The position numbers and the translations under genes are program-made. Under the pieces are notes generated by a model, which was not told where the DNA came from, ran no database searches, and saw only the letters and a program-made list of their open reading frames with translations. From GCA-2862545 sp047609825 (lineage in GTDB: Bacteria; Myxococcota_A; UBA796; GCA-2862545), in assembly GCA_047609825.1 (NCBI GenBank), contig JBLFXJ010000101.1, positions 1-22,325 of the forward strand: 22,325 nt of DNA. The letters run 5' to 3'. This document shows, piece after piece, positions 15,301 to 22,325 of the stretch; positions within the stretch are counted from its first letter, which is position 1; each line of letters begins with the position of its first letter.

Positions 15301-16305
15301 CCCCGGTGCGACGGTGAGTCGGGTGCAGGCCCAGGCACGGACCTCGGGGTCGGGGTCGTCCTCCAGCAGGCGCAAGTAGTCCTCGCGCAGGCCGGGTTCC
15401 TCGGTCAGACGACGGGCCCATCCGTCCGCGATTCGGAAGCGCACCGTGGGCGAGGGGTCCTCGAGGTAGTCCGCCGCCAGCTCGTGCACCCAGGGCTCGG
15501 GCCGGGCCAGCAGTGCCCGGAGAGCCGCGTCGATCAGCAGGAACGCGTCGCGGTACTCCGGGTCGTCGATCCGCTCGAGCCAGTCTCGCACCAGCACGCC
15601 GGGCAGTCCGCCGAGCACCTCCAGCGCGGCGCGACGGGTCCACACATCGAGGCGGGCCGCGCTGACCACGTTCGCCAGCGCCGCCAGGCCGGGGCAGCGC
15701 AGCCCCGGGTCACGCCGCAGGGCGATGGCGAGGGTCCGGGCGAGGGTGCGAGCGGCTTCACGTCGGGTTGCCGGGCGAGGGTGCGCGCTCGCCAGACCGC
15801 TCAGAGTGCTCTCCGCACCGGACACCTGGAGCCACTCGTACGCCGTCGCAGGATCCGCGCAGAGCACGCCTTCGAGAACACGAATCGCCACCTCGATCCG
15901 GGCGCCCCATTCCTCCGATTCACCCGCCAGCCGCTCGAGGAGTGCCTCTCCGTCCAGATCGCGCCGCAGGGCGCGCAGGTCGCCCCACCGACGCCAGCCG
16001 ACGGGCACCGTCTGGCGGATCCAGCCGGCCAGCAGCGGCCGGCGCTCATCCGGCGAGGCCTCCGCCAGCATGCGGTTCAACCGCGCCGCGGCATCGCGGG
16101 ACTCACGGTCCTTCTCCAGGGCTTCGGCGATCGCCGCTACCAACCCCGCAGCCATCGGGGCCCCGGGTTCGACGGTCAGCTCGGGCCACGACGCCAGCCA
16201 ACACAGCTCTGGACCACGCACCCGCGCAGTGAACGGGTCGGCGAGCTCAGCGAGCGCGCGAGCCCGGGGCGAGAGCTTGTCGGTACGACGGCGGACCCCC
16301 TTCAT
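12400..16305 (-). CDS. pgsB: HEAT-repeat / membrane / PgsB-CapB ligase fusion
   Basis: 1301 residues; ordinary PgsB/CapB has about 400. Residues about 100-460 are HEAT-like helical repeats (for example WVHELAADYLEDPSPTVRF and LLEDDPDPEVRAWACTRL). A single membrane helix lies at about 632-652 (LAHLTALCVLLAASLLGQIT). The ligase core starts with strand IPLVIGG and P-loop GTRGKSG (672-678, Lys676). Then come KTTGTEA (697-703), ECMALNP (749-755) and TNAYPDHED (774-782), followed by GPTGGDVAVVLG and NNRHDRVPRSR. All match PgsB/CapB, a Mur-ligase-like ATP-dependent poly-gamma-glutamate synthase. About 300 further C-terminal residues are of unknown type. The start at 16305 overlaps the upstream stop (ATGA). 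The symbol applies to the ligase core only; the real substrate may not be glutamate. Confidence 0.85.
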   Translation of the reverse strand: MKGVRRRTDKLSPRARALAELADPFTARVRGPELCWLASWPELTVEPGAPMAAGLVAAIAEALEKDRESRDAAARLNRMLAEASPDERRPLLAGWIRQTVPVGWRRWGDLRALRRDLDGEALLERLAGESEEWGARIEVAIRVLEGVLCADPATAYEWLQVSGAESTLSGLASAHPRPATRREAARTLARTLAIALRRDPGLRCPGLAALANVVSAARLDVWTRRAALEVLGGLPGVLVRDWLERIDDPEYRDAFLLIDAALRALLARPEPWVHELAADYLEDPSPTVRFRIADGWARRLTEEPGLREDYLRLLEDDPDPEVRAWACTRLTVAPGHIDLLQGRLYDVPLVARAAVETALAVARRGTALPDGLRLVLSALVKERFDAIGHRAAVALATDDASDNPASLLATRLSALRTGQRRTVVLPPEVTVDDLARALVPHVADGFGFWLDPSGRRVTVRRGDTHVVRLWRMLHELRHPGPAKRQAHSHAVGRADQGPVRVPPLGLAEASPTSVPGERALAEGHDSWVPEVPMVDDYLDSLRWGTVQVVHAEGVTRVQRPSGIFARMWARLRLTWSYGVFDQHRRNALDGGSVEHFLHTLGQLGFRTELPGKARVSVWPALPWLVSSSTNTLAHLTALCVLLAASLLGQITVARLRLARARAQIPLVIGGWGTRGKSGTERMKAALFQGLGVPVLSKTTGTEAILLHGAPGSPALEMFLFRPFDKASIWEQADVVRLAPRLGARVMLWECMALNPRYVDILQSAWMRDDLATLTNAYPDHEDIQGPTGGDVAVVLGRFAPPDGHVLTTEQNMFPVLEEMANRTGATCELVPLGERELVPADLMARMPYREHPANVALTAEVAARLGIERVEAIGLMADNAMPDLGALIAYPPVRHLGREITFVNGMSANDTLSFRHNWSYAGFADQDDRERPDLYQITVINNRHDRVPRSRVFARIIAEHAPAHRHVLIGTNLRGFMNFLAEAVQARLDAVDWSSPEDREALFRYLRPVEPGPLGDRCASRLGAPEEARLVWLDACRTVPKAQPSWAAARGMAESKRGAAEALERACGETGGGLADHLVDAFARRLAFEAALDASESACRRLYADLAEASVRVLSDASLSGDAIIDLAIDAAPPGCQVRLLGCQNIKGTGLDFAYQWVRWRAVHGEIEAIEQATGPEQLAQLDALKPSSLTCVLHTEAVLSMVERLRGNQDLFVGLRTLDAAVRRRRKALLGSRSVVTSTGPLRWLLIVVERLIDPFDAVLRRRRARRVLEDLATQRVGHRRAATVLAALTKRQKGGWLSG

Positions 16306-19300
16306 GGCAGCGCTCCACGTGCGATTCGGAAGGTCTCGGAGTCCGGAGCCAGGTCGCGCAGTCCGCGCCCGGGGGAGAACATCCAGCTGACCGTCAGCCG
16401 GCCCTCGAGCATGACGGGGACCTGGGTGATGAACAGCCGGGGCGAGATCTGCAGGCGGTGGTTGCGGTGGACCCATGGCGCGTGGTCCAACCCCAGTCCG
16501 ATCAGCGGCCGCCACTCGGGCTCGTCCCGTTCGCTGTCCAGCAGAGCACGCCGAACGCCCAGATCGAGCTTGATCAGGGTGTACCTTGCGACCAGCCAGT
16601 CCGCGTCTGCGTCGATCCCGACGGTGTCGAGGGTGAGATCGGGATTGGTGAACGCCGTGAGTCCACCCTGCAGCCGAAGATCCCGCGTGGGACGCCAGAT
16701 CACCGACGGAAGCAAGGCGACACCCTGCGGATGGGTGAGCCGGTACAGAGACCACGCGCGCGCGTCGACCGGATCGGCCGGGGGCAGGCTCCAGCGGCCG
16801 GCGAACGCACGACCTTCAGCGCGAAACCGCCACCTGGGGCTCAACCGCACGTCCTGCCGTGCGCGCAGCGTCACCTGCCACGAGCTCGCCGCGCCGGCGC
16901 CCGCGAGCCCGGCCTCGCCCCGGATCCCGACCAACCCGCTGCCCCAGCCCAACCCGGTGTCGCCCAACAGGCCCGCTGCACCCAGAGGGCTGCGCACCCA
17001 GGGGCCGGCCCGCACCCAGCCAACGTCGCCAGCCCGCAGGTACTCGGCACCGATCTCGGTGGCGGTGTACGGGTCGTTGTTCCGGCCGTCGAGGTCTCGC
17101 AGGATGCCCGCCCCCACCCTCAGCGAGCCGAAGTTACCGACCTCGGGCAGCTCGGGCGGAGCGGCCGGAGCGTGCCGCGAGAGCAGCTCCGACACGTCGT
17201 ACGCTGCGTGGGCATCGAGGGGTTCTGCCGGAGGGGGCTCCGGCGGACCCGGCGGCACCCGGGGCACGCCGCGGCTCACCAAGGCACGACCACGACCGCG
17301 CAGAGAGACGACATGCGCCCCCGCTCCGTCGAGCCACAGCGTGCGGGTGTTGTCGCGCAGCAGCATCGGGACAGACTCGCCGTCCACGGTCACATCGACA
17401 TCACCGTCCAGCGCCTGGACCCGCAGGAGCGCATCGCCAGCGATGGTCATGCGAACCGGGGCGGAACCCAGCTGGAGCGCCAGACGCTCCACCGTGGGCG
17501 GCTGGACCTCTCCATCCGCAGACAGGCGAACGATGAGCATCTGATCCTGCGCAGGGCCGCCAACCTCTACGACGTGCTGGCCATACAACCCGTCCACCAG
17601 CGTGATCGGCTCGACCTGGCCATCCCTCACCTGCACCACGCGAGTGCGGTTCCCCACGCGCACCTGCACGACACAGGGGCGTCGGGCCAGACGCATGTCG
17701 CGGCAGAACAGCTCGGCCTTGAGGCGCGAAGCCGGCAGCTGAACGAGGTCGCTCTCGCCCTCCCGCAGCGCCACCGTCTCCACCTCGGACCACGGACTGG
17801 CGAGCAGCGCATTGTCGATGCGCGCCCAGAGCGGTGGCGCGGGATTCGGCTCCACCGACTGCACCACCGGCACCAGCCCCGTGCGGGTGTCGGCGCGCCC
17901 CACTGCCCGCCACGGGGTGACGCCCGCCATGCGGTCCATGCGCCCCAGCTCCTGGGTGAGCCAGGCCAGCCGAGCGGCTTCGGCGGTGTCACCTACGGCC
18001 AGTGAGCGGTCGATGGCGATGCGCACCAGGGGCCGGCGATCGGGGTGCCTCTCGGCGAGGTCGCGCAGCCACACCGCCTCTTCGGCGGGCGTGCGTGGCG
18101 CGGTACCCGCGTCGATGCCTGAGGCGGCCAGCGCCGCCTCGACCGACACGGGACCCGGCTCCGGTGCCGAGGGGTTCTGCCGCGCGATGTGGGCCCGCAG
18201 CCGCGCCACCGCCCGGGTGAGGTCGGGGTCATCCTCGGCCATCGCCAGGTCGCGCCGGGCGTCCGTCACCCGGCCCAGGATCGCCAGTGCCTCCGCGCGT
18301 GGCAGCCGGTCGCCGATGTAGCCCCGGTCGACACCTCGGGTAGCCACGTCGATCTGCGCGATGGCCGCCTCGACGGAATCGGGGCCGGCGAGCTCGTCCT
18401 GCAGCCGTCCACGATCCGCCGCCACCGGAATGCGCATCATCGCCGCCACCCGCGAGCCGGGCGACCCCTGGACTGTGAACCCGCGTGCCCAGGCCCCGGC
18501 CACCACCCGGCCTGCACCGGTGTCGAACACCGCGACCCGTCCGTCATCGAACGCGACGGTCACCTCCCCGGCCCGCTCCGCCGTCAGGGCGATCTCGACC
18601 GGCACCCCGGGATCCGGCAGCTCGAAGGTGGCCGGAAGCTCGGCATACATCCACTCATACACCGGCCGCCCACCCTCCACGAGGGTTGGGTTCATGGCGA
18701 ACACCGTGCCCTCTTGTACGTCGAGGGTCGAGCCCCCCGGCGGCAGCGCGATGGTCAGGTCGGCGGTGTAGGGGACGGTGTAGTGCAGGCCGTCCAGATC
18801 GAACACGGCGGGACCATCGGTGGTGAGGCTCACCGTGGGCCAGCGCTCCCCCAGCAGCTGCGGCATGAACAGGTGGGCCTCGCCGTCGATGGCCACCCGG
18901 GGGATCCCAGGCCCCTCCGGCGTGCGGAGGAGCAAGCCAGGGCCCGCCGAGACCGTGGGCCACAGGCGGGACCACCGGGTGCCGATGCTGCCGGTGCGCA
19001 CCGCTGCCCGAGCTACGTGCGGGTCCATCGGCACGGCGGATACGGCGCCGACGAGCAACGCCTGGCCGCGGGGACGACGCCCTCCGAGGTCGTTCATCCA
19101 GGTCGCCAGGGCCTTGAGATCCGGGTCCTTTGCCTGGAGCGCGATCGCCTGGACCAGGGACGGCTCGAGTCCGTCCGGGTTGCGGAGCACCGCGTCGCAC
19201 AGCACCTCGATCCCATCGGCCGACCAGTCCGAGACCGTGCCGATCAGCTGTTCCTTCAGCGCGGTGTCGGCGGTGAGCTCCACCATTCGCGCGCGCGCCA

Positions 19301-20240
19301 GTTCGCCGACCGGCCCCGCCTTGTCTTTGTGGAACCGAAACATCTCGCCGGCGCCCCGCTCGCGCGACAGGTACCGACGCTCGGCCTCGGCCAGGCCTGC
19401 GCTGTAGCCAACGTCTCTCGGCCAGGAACCGAGGAGCGGAGGCTGGATACGGCGACGAAGCACCGTGAATGCGACAGGGATCTCGTCCGAGCCGAGGCTC
19501 AGGGTGTGCACCCCGGGCGGCACGAACATGCGCTCCGCCCGGCGAGCCGTTCCGGTGCCGGCGAGCGCGACCCGCCGCGCAGGCCCGCCATCCAGGCTGA
19601 CCCGCACATCGAATCGAAAGAACCCCTCGTCCTGCGGCTGCGCGACCCAGGTGACGAGCCCGGGGCCCACGACCACCACCTCCAGCGGGGCCTCCGGGCT
19701 GCTGATGCGCTCGATGGGGGCCTCGAACGCATGGGCGCCGCCGCCGATCGGCCGCGCCAGCGACAGGTCGCGCATGGCCCCGAGCAGCTCCACGGAGATG
19801 TCGGACAGCGCGGCAGCGCGGAGCCGCAACGACGCCGCCAGGCGGGCCGAGCCGCTGGGCGGCAGTCCAATGAGCCCTGGGGAATCCCCACCGATCCACC
19901 GCATGACCTCGCGCTCGTAGGTCAGCCAGCGGCCATCCGCATCGTCGCGCTCGAGCAGGCTCACCCGCACATGTACGTCGGGGTCGGCGAACACCTGCAG
20001 CTCGCGCCCCACCGCCGCGGCGGCCACCAGGAGCCCTTCACCGTCGCCGAACACCGGGACCGGCGTGCCGTCGACCAGCCTCACGTCCACGTCGCTGTCG
20101 GGGGGGTCGGTCACGAGGCGGGCCGCCTCACCGCCTTCGAGCAGCCACACGCCACGGCCATCGACCACGGCCGCCAGCCGGCGGGGTGGCGCCCACTGGC
20201 CGGCAACTGCGAGCACCATGCTCAGCCAGAGGAGGATCAT
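16302..20240 (-). CDS. Large envelope protein with probable C-terminal outer-membrane beta-barrel
   Basis: 1312 residues. The N-terminus MILLWLSMVLAVAG is a signal peptide. The first 600 residues are mostly beta-rich, with repeated sandwich-like modules (for example RFDVRVSLDGGPARRVALAG and VPPGVHTLSLGSDEIPVAF). A helical, TPR-like stretch lies at about 620-780 (RAEALAILGRVTDARRDLAM, AEEAVWLRDLAERHPDRRPL). More beta modules and a Pro-rich linker near residue 998 (VPPGPPEPPPAEP) follow. From about residue 1035 there are alternating amphipathic strands (LRVGAGILRDL, WVRAGPWVRSPLG, WQVTLRARQDVRLSPRWRFR, LTVSWMF) as in a barrel. It does not end in the usual aromatic residue. ATGA overlaps join it to both neighbours. 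I do not recognise a named family; a polymer export or anchoring role is inferred from the PgsB-like neighbour. Confidence 0.75.
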   Translation of the reverse strand: MILLWLSMVLAVAGQWAPPRRLAAVVDGRGVWLLEGGEAARLVTDPPDSDVDVRLVDGTPVPVFGDGEGLLVAAAAVGRELQVFADPDVHVRVSLLERDDADGRWLTYEREVMRWIGGDSPGLIGLPPSGSARLAASLRLRAAALSDISVELLGAMRDLSLARPIGGGAHAFEAPIERISSPEAPLEVVVVGPGLVTWVAQPQDEGFFRFDVRVSLDGGPARRVALAGTGTARRAERMFVPPGVHTLSLGSDEIPVAFTVLRRRIQPPLLGSWPRDVGYSAGLAEAERRYLSRERGAGEMFRFHKDKAGPVGELARARMVELTADTALKEQLIGTVSDWSADGIEVLCDAVLRNPDGLEPSLVQAIALQAKDPDLKALATWMNDLGGRRPRGQALLVGAVSAVPMDPHVARAAVRTGSIGTRWSRLWPTVSAGPGLLLRTPEGPGIPRVAIDGEAHLFMPQLLGERWPTVSLTTDGPAVFDLDGLHYTVPYTADLTIALPPGGSTLDVQEGTVFAMNPTLVEGGRPVYEWMYAELPATFELPDPGVPVEIALTAERAGEVTVAFDDGRVAVFDTGAGRVVAGAWARGFTVQGSPGSRVAAMMRIPVAADRGRLQDELAGPDSVEAAIAQIDVATRGVDRGYIGDRLPRAEALAILGRVTDARRDLAMAEDDPDLTRAVARLRAHIARQNPSAPEPGPVSVEAALAASGIDAGTAPRTPAEEAVWLRDLAERHPDRRPLVRIAIDRSLAVGDTAEAARLAWLTQELGRMDRMAGVTPWRAVGRADTRTGLVPVVQSVEPNPAPPLWARIDNALLASPWSEVETVALREGESDLVQLPASRLKAELFCRDMRLARRPCVVQVRVGNRTRVVQVRDGQVEPITLVDGLYGQHVVEVGGPAQDQMLIVRLSADGEVQPPTVERLALQLGSAPVRMTIAGDALLRVQALDGDVDVTVDGESVPMLLRDNTRTLWLDGAGAHVVSLRGRGRALVSRGVPRVPPGPPEPPPAEPLDAHAAYDVSELLSRHAPAAPPELPEVGNFGSLRVGAGILRDLDGRNNDPYTATEIGAEYLRAGDVGWVRAGPWVRSPLGAAGLLGDTGLGWGSGLVGIRGEAGLAGAGAASSWQVTLRARQDVRLSPRWRFRAEGRAFAGRWSLPPADPVDARAWSLYRLTHPQGVALLPSVIWRPTRDLRLQGGLTAFTNPDLTLDTVGIDADADWLVARYTLIKLDLGVRRALLDSERDEPEWRPLIGLGLDHAPWVHRNHRLQISPRLFITQVPVMLEGRLTVSWMFSPGRGLRDLAPDSETFRIARGALP

Positions 20241-21064
20241 CGGGCGTCCGCCATGGCGCGCAGCGCGGCCGCGAGCCGAGCGCGAAGCTCAGGCTCCGCG
20301 AGCAGCCGATCCCGGGGCGCCTTGGACAGCTCCATGTGGAGGAACCGGGCGCGACCCGCCACCAGGCGCCCCTGCACGTTGGTCTTCGCGCCGAGCTCAG
20401 GCACCTCGACGCCTGTTCGCACGTCCTCCAGATCCAACGCCTCCTGCACCGCGACGAGCGCGCTCTCGAACTCACCGGGGCGCATCCAAGCCGACCCGGG
20501 CGACAGCACCGCGTCGGCGTCCGAGGTGCGCCCGTAGCCGTGCAGCTGAACGAACAGGGGTGCTGGGAGCCCGTCGACGACGCCCTGAGTCATCGCCTGG
20601 AACCCCTGCTCTGGGCTGTGGGCGGCGTCGCTCCCAGGCGCCGCACGGCGGTGTACCGTCGCGACCATGACTGCGAATATCTCGGGATTCTCCTCGAACA
20701 TCCGGCAAGCGATCCTGCCGGTGTTCAGGTCGAACCACGGGTGCGGCGCCTGTACGACCAGCGCACTCGTGGACCGCCCGAGGCGCACCGCGAGCAACCC
20801 CCCTCCCTGCCCGGGCCCCCCCTCCGCGAGCACAGCCACGTCTCCCTCGACCGAGATCGTCCAGCCGAGGGCTTCGGCGCGGCGGGGGATGGACCGCGGC
20901 AGTCGCTTGCTACGCGCATGCCGCACCAGATCGCGGGCGAGCATGGCCAGCGCATACCGCTCTCGCACGGACGGCAAGACGAAGGCTTCCGGCGACGCCC
21001 GACGCGCCTCGACGGCCTCCCACACTCCGGCATGCGCCGACAGCACCAGCAGCAAGGTCATCAT
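20237..21064 (-). CDS. Exported putative zinc amidohydrolase (PGA-hydrolase/N-formylglutamate-like)
   Basis: 275 residues from ATG 21064, which overlaps the upstream stop. A short signal (MMTLLLVLSAHAG) leads to a mixed alpha/beta domain. Conserved-looking polar motifs lie in order: VVQAPHPWFDLNT (His108, Asp112), TVHRR (His138), SDAAHSP (Asp146, His149), FVQLHGYG (His175) and FLHMELSKAPR (Glu245). Their order and types (PH..FD..T, QLHG, late MELS..R) are like the metal and catalytic sites of the zinc-amidohydrolase group that includes N-formylglutamate amidohydrolase and phage poly-gamma-glutamate hydrolase. Next to a PgsB-like ligase, a polymer-cutting role is attractive. I judge enzyme type as fair and substrate as a guess. 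Confidence 0.6.
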   Translation of the reverse strand: MMTLLLVLSAHAGVWEAVEARRASPEAFVLPSVRERYALAMLARDLVRHARSKRLPRSIPRRAEALGWTISVEGDVAVLAEGGPGQGGGLLAVRLGRSTSALVVQAPHPWFDLNTGRIACRMFEENPEIFAVMVATVHRRAAPGSDAAHSPEQGFQAMTQGVVDGLPAPLFVQLHGYGRTSDADAVLSPGSAWMRPGEFESALVAVQEALDLEDVRTGVEVPELGAKTNVQGRLVAGRARFLHMELSKAPRDRLLAEPELRARLAAALRAMADAR

Positions 21065-22325
21065 GGCGCGACCACCTCCCAGTGCCGGGCCCCGCCAGAG
21101 TTGGCTTGCGCCCACGTGCTCGTGAGCCGGTACCAGATGGGGCGCGTGGTGCCGACCAGCTTCAGCTCCAGCCGACCGGGCTGCCCGCCCAGGCGCTCGT
21201 CGAAATCGATGTGGAATGGATCGAGCCGTGCGAGTCCGCTCTCGCGGAACGACAGCGCGCGGGCCTCCTCGCCGGTCTGCGTGAGATCATGTTCGCCGGC
21301 TCCGCTCCGCGGAAGCAGGGCCCCGAGGCCGGGCTCGCCGCTGGCCTGATGGACCGACCACTGAAGCATGGCCGGAGGATCGTCCGGCCCCCCGATCGCG
21401 TACAGCGACAGGCCACCTGCACCCGCGGGGACCTTGATCGACAGGCCATCGTGTGGACCCAAGCGCCACATCCGGTGCACCCCCCACGGCTTGCCCCCCG
21501 GCGCGTTGGCGAGGAACACCCCGGGGGCGTCTACCGCGACGGAGACGACCAGCGAGTCCAGCTGCTCGAATCGCCACCGGCCTCCGGTGGCTGTTGGCGT
21601 CACCTCGTGCGGAACGCCGTCGATGGACAACGTGATCGGCCGGCCCACGGCGCCCGGCTCGACCCGGTACTGCACGATCAACCGGCGGTCGGCTTCGAGG
21701 CGGACCCGGGAGGGCGACCGCCGCAGCCGCGTGCGGAGGTTGTCGCCCACGCCGTCGCGATCCGGCTCCGCAACCAGCTCGTAGGCGCCGGGACGTGGCA
21801 GCGTGTGCTTGTCTCGTGCGATGAGGCCGTCGCCCGGATCTGGCTCGTCGAGGGGCTCGAGCCGCACCTGGCAGTCGACCCGCACCGCCCTCCCTTGTCG
21901 GGTGAGGCGGTCCACGTCTTCGGGGTTGCGCGCGCGCCAGGGATTGCGGACATAGGGCTCGTACCGGGCCAGCTCCGCGACGCCTGGCGGCTCGTCGTAC
22001 TGCCGCTCGAGCTGATAGGGAGGCGCATCCTGCTCGCTCACGCGCACCGCCACATCGACGATGCCGCTCGCGTCCACCCGCACCCAACGCGCCTTCTCGG
22101 CGGCGTGCAAGTAGAACTCGATGGGCTCGGCAACCCGCGCAGTGCTGGGATCATCTCCTTGAGTGTAGCGCTCGAACGCCGTGGGAACCGGGAACAGCTC
22201 TGCGCTGGAGCGCCCCACCACCTCGCCGTATCGATCCTCCGCCACCACCCGCACCTTGGTGCGACTCCCCTCGGCCTTGGCGGCACCGAACGCCGGCAGT
22301 GGCGCCCAGGGCAGCCGCTCGCGGA
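21061..22325 (-). CDS. Beta-rich protein of unknown function, 5' end outside the window
   Basis: The frame is open from the window edge to the stop at 21061 (about 421 residues seen). The upstream residues (FGAAKAEGSRTKVRVVAED) continue smoothly, so the start lies outside and the internal GTG at 22254 is not the real start. It is made of beta-sandwich-like stretches: YLHAAEKARWVRVDASGIVD, RLIVQYRVEPGAVGRPITLS, DGLSIKVPAGAGGLSLYAIG and GRLELKLVGTTRPIWYRLTS. No Cys cluster or clear catalytic motif is visible. The tone of the strands is like the modules of the large envelope protein at 16302-20240. It is first among the visible genes of the coupled block and probably a secreted or periplasmic partner. 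Family not recognised. Confidence 0.75.
   Translation of the reverse strand, partial: RERLPWAPLPAFGAAKAEGSRTKVRVVAEDRYGEVVGRSSAELFPVPTAFERYTQGDDPSTARVAEPIEFYLHAAEKARWVRVDASGIVDVAVRVSEQDAPPYQLERQYDEPPGVAELARYEPYVRNPWRARNPEDVDRLTRQGRAVRVDCQVRLEPLDEPDPGDGLIARDKHTLPRPGAYELVAEPDRDGVGDNLRTRLRRSPSRVRLEADRRLIVQYRVEPGAVGRPITLSIDGVPHEVTPTATGGRWRFEQLDSLVVSVAVDAPGVFLANAPGGKPWGVHRMWRLGPHDGLSIKVPAGAGGLSLYAIGGPDDPPAMLQWSVHQASGEPGLGALLPRSGAGEHDLTQTGEEARALSFRESGLARLDPFHIDFDERLGGQPGRLELKLVGTTRPIWYRLTSTWAQANSGGARHWEVVAP

Noticed and set aside
12400..16755. Longer version of the PgsB-fusion frame (1451 codons)
   Set aside because: The first 150 residues lie in the coding end of the envelope protein gene and read as shadow sequence. 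The ATG at 16305, with GGAG upstream and an ATGA overlap, is the natural start.
14185..17544. Open frame of 1119 codons on the plus strand
   Set aside because: Antisense to the PgsB-fusion and the large envelope protein, both of which have recognisable domains. The plus-strand translation is low-complexity Arg/Gly/Pro-rich.
18189..20537. Open frame of 782 codons on the plus strand
   Set aside because: Antisense to the large envelope protein gene; composition (Arg, His, Gly, Gln) is that of a shadow frame, and no start signal is seen.

Overview
The window is very GC-rich DNA (roughly 70% by eye) with tightly packed bacterial genes and no gap longer than 160 bases between them. Several features point to a Myxococcota (myxobacterium-like, deltaproteobacterial) chromosome: a MYXO-CTERM C-terminal sorting tail on a DUF2330 protein, lipoproteins with long Asp-Thr/Asp-Ser linkers, FG-GAP beta-propeller lipoproteins, an ECF sigma / DUF4384-like / caspase operon, and a large share of exported proteins of unknown function. 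I see no rRNA, tRNA, CRISPR array or insertion sequence.

Layout. (1) 1-2398, minus strand: an ECF sigma factor, a single-pass membrane anti-sigma-like protein and an exported caspase-like peptidase (cut by the window edge), joined by two 4-base ATGA overlaps. (2) 2500-3342, plus: a two-domain universal stress protein. (3) 3393-4145, plus: a secreted protein whose C-terminal half matches the animal uromodulin/GP2 D8C domain, with a good sigma70-type promoter lying across the stop codon of the stress protein gene. (4) 4191-8257: three lipoproteins, one minus with a 43-residue Asp-Thr/Ser tract, and two plus with FG-GAP propellers (one with an ASPIC/UnbV end). (5) 8396-12387: a small secreted protein, the convergent DUF2330/MYXO-CTERM protein, a further lipoprotein and an exported repeat-helix (TPR-like) protein. 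(6) 12400-22325, minus: a four-gene block joined by three ATGA overlaps. In transcription order it has a partial beta-rich protein, an exported zinc-amidohydrolase-like protein, a 1312-residue envelope protein ending in a probable outer-membrane beta-barrel, and a 1301-residue fusion of HEAT-like repeats, a membrane segment and a PgsB/CapB (poly-gamma-glutamate synthase) ligase core.

How the parts may work together. The sigma/anti-sigma/caspase operon looks like an envelope-stress or proteolysis-gated transcription switch. The last block looks like a machine that makes (PgsB-like ligase), trims (amidohydrolase) and exports or anchors (beta-barrel protein) an anionic poly-amino-acid or similar polymer. 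It differs clearly from the classical pgsBCA set, since no PgsC or PgsA is visible in the window. The two observations I find most novel are the bacterial D8C domain and the HEAT-PgsB fusion operon. All functional links are inferred from sequence and context only.
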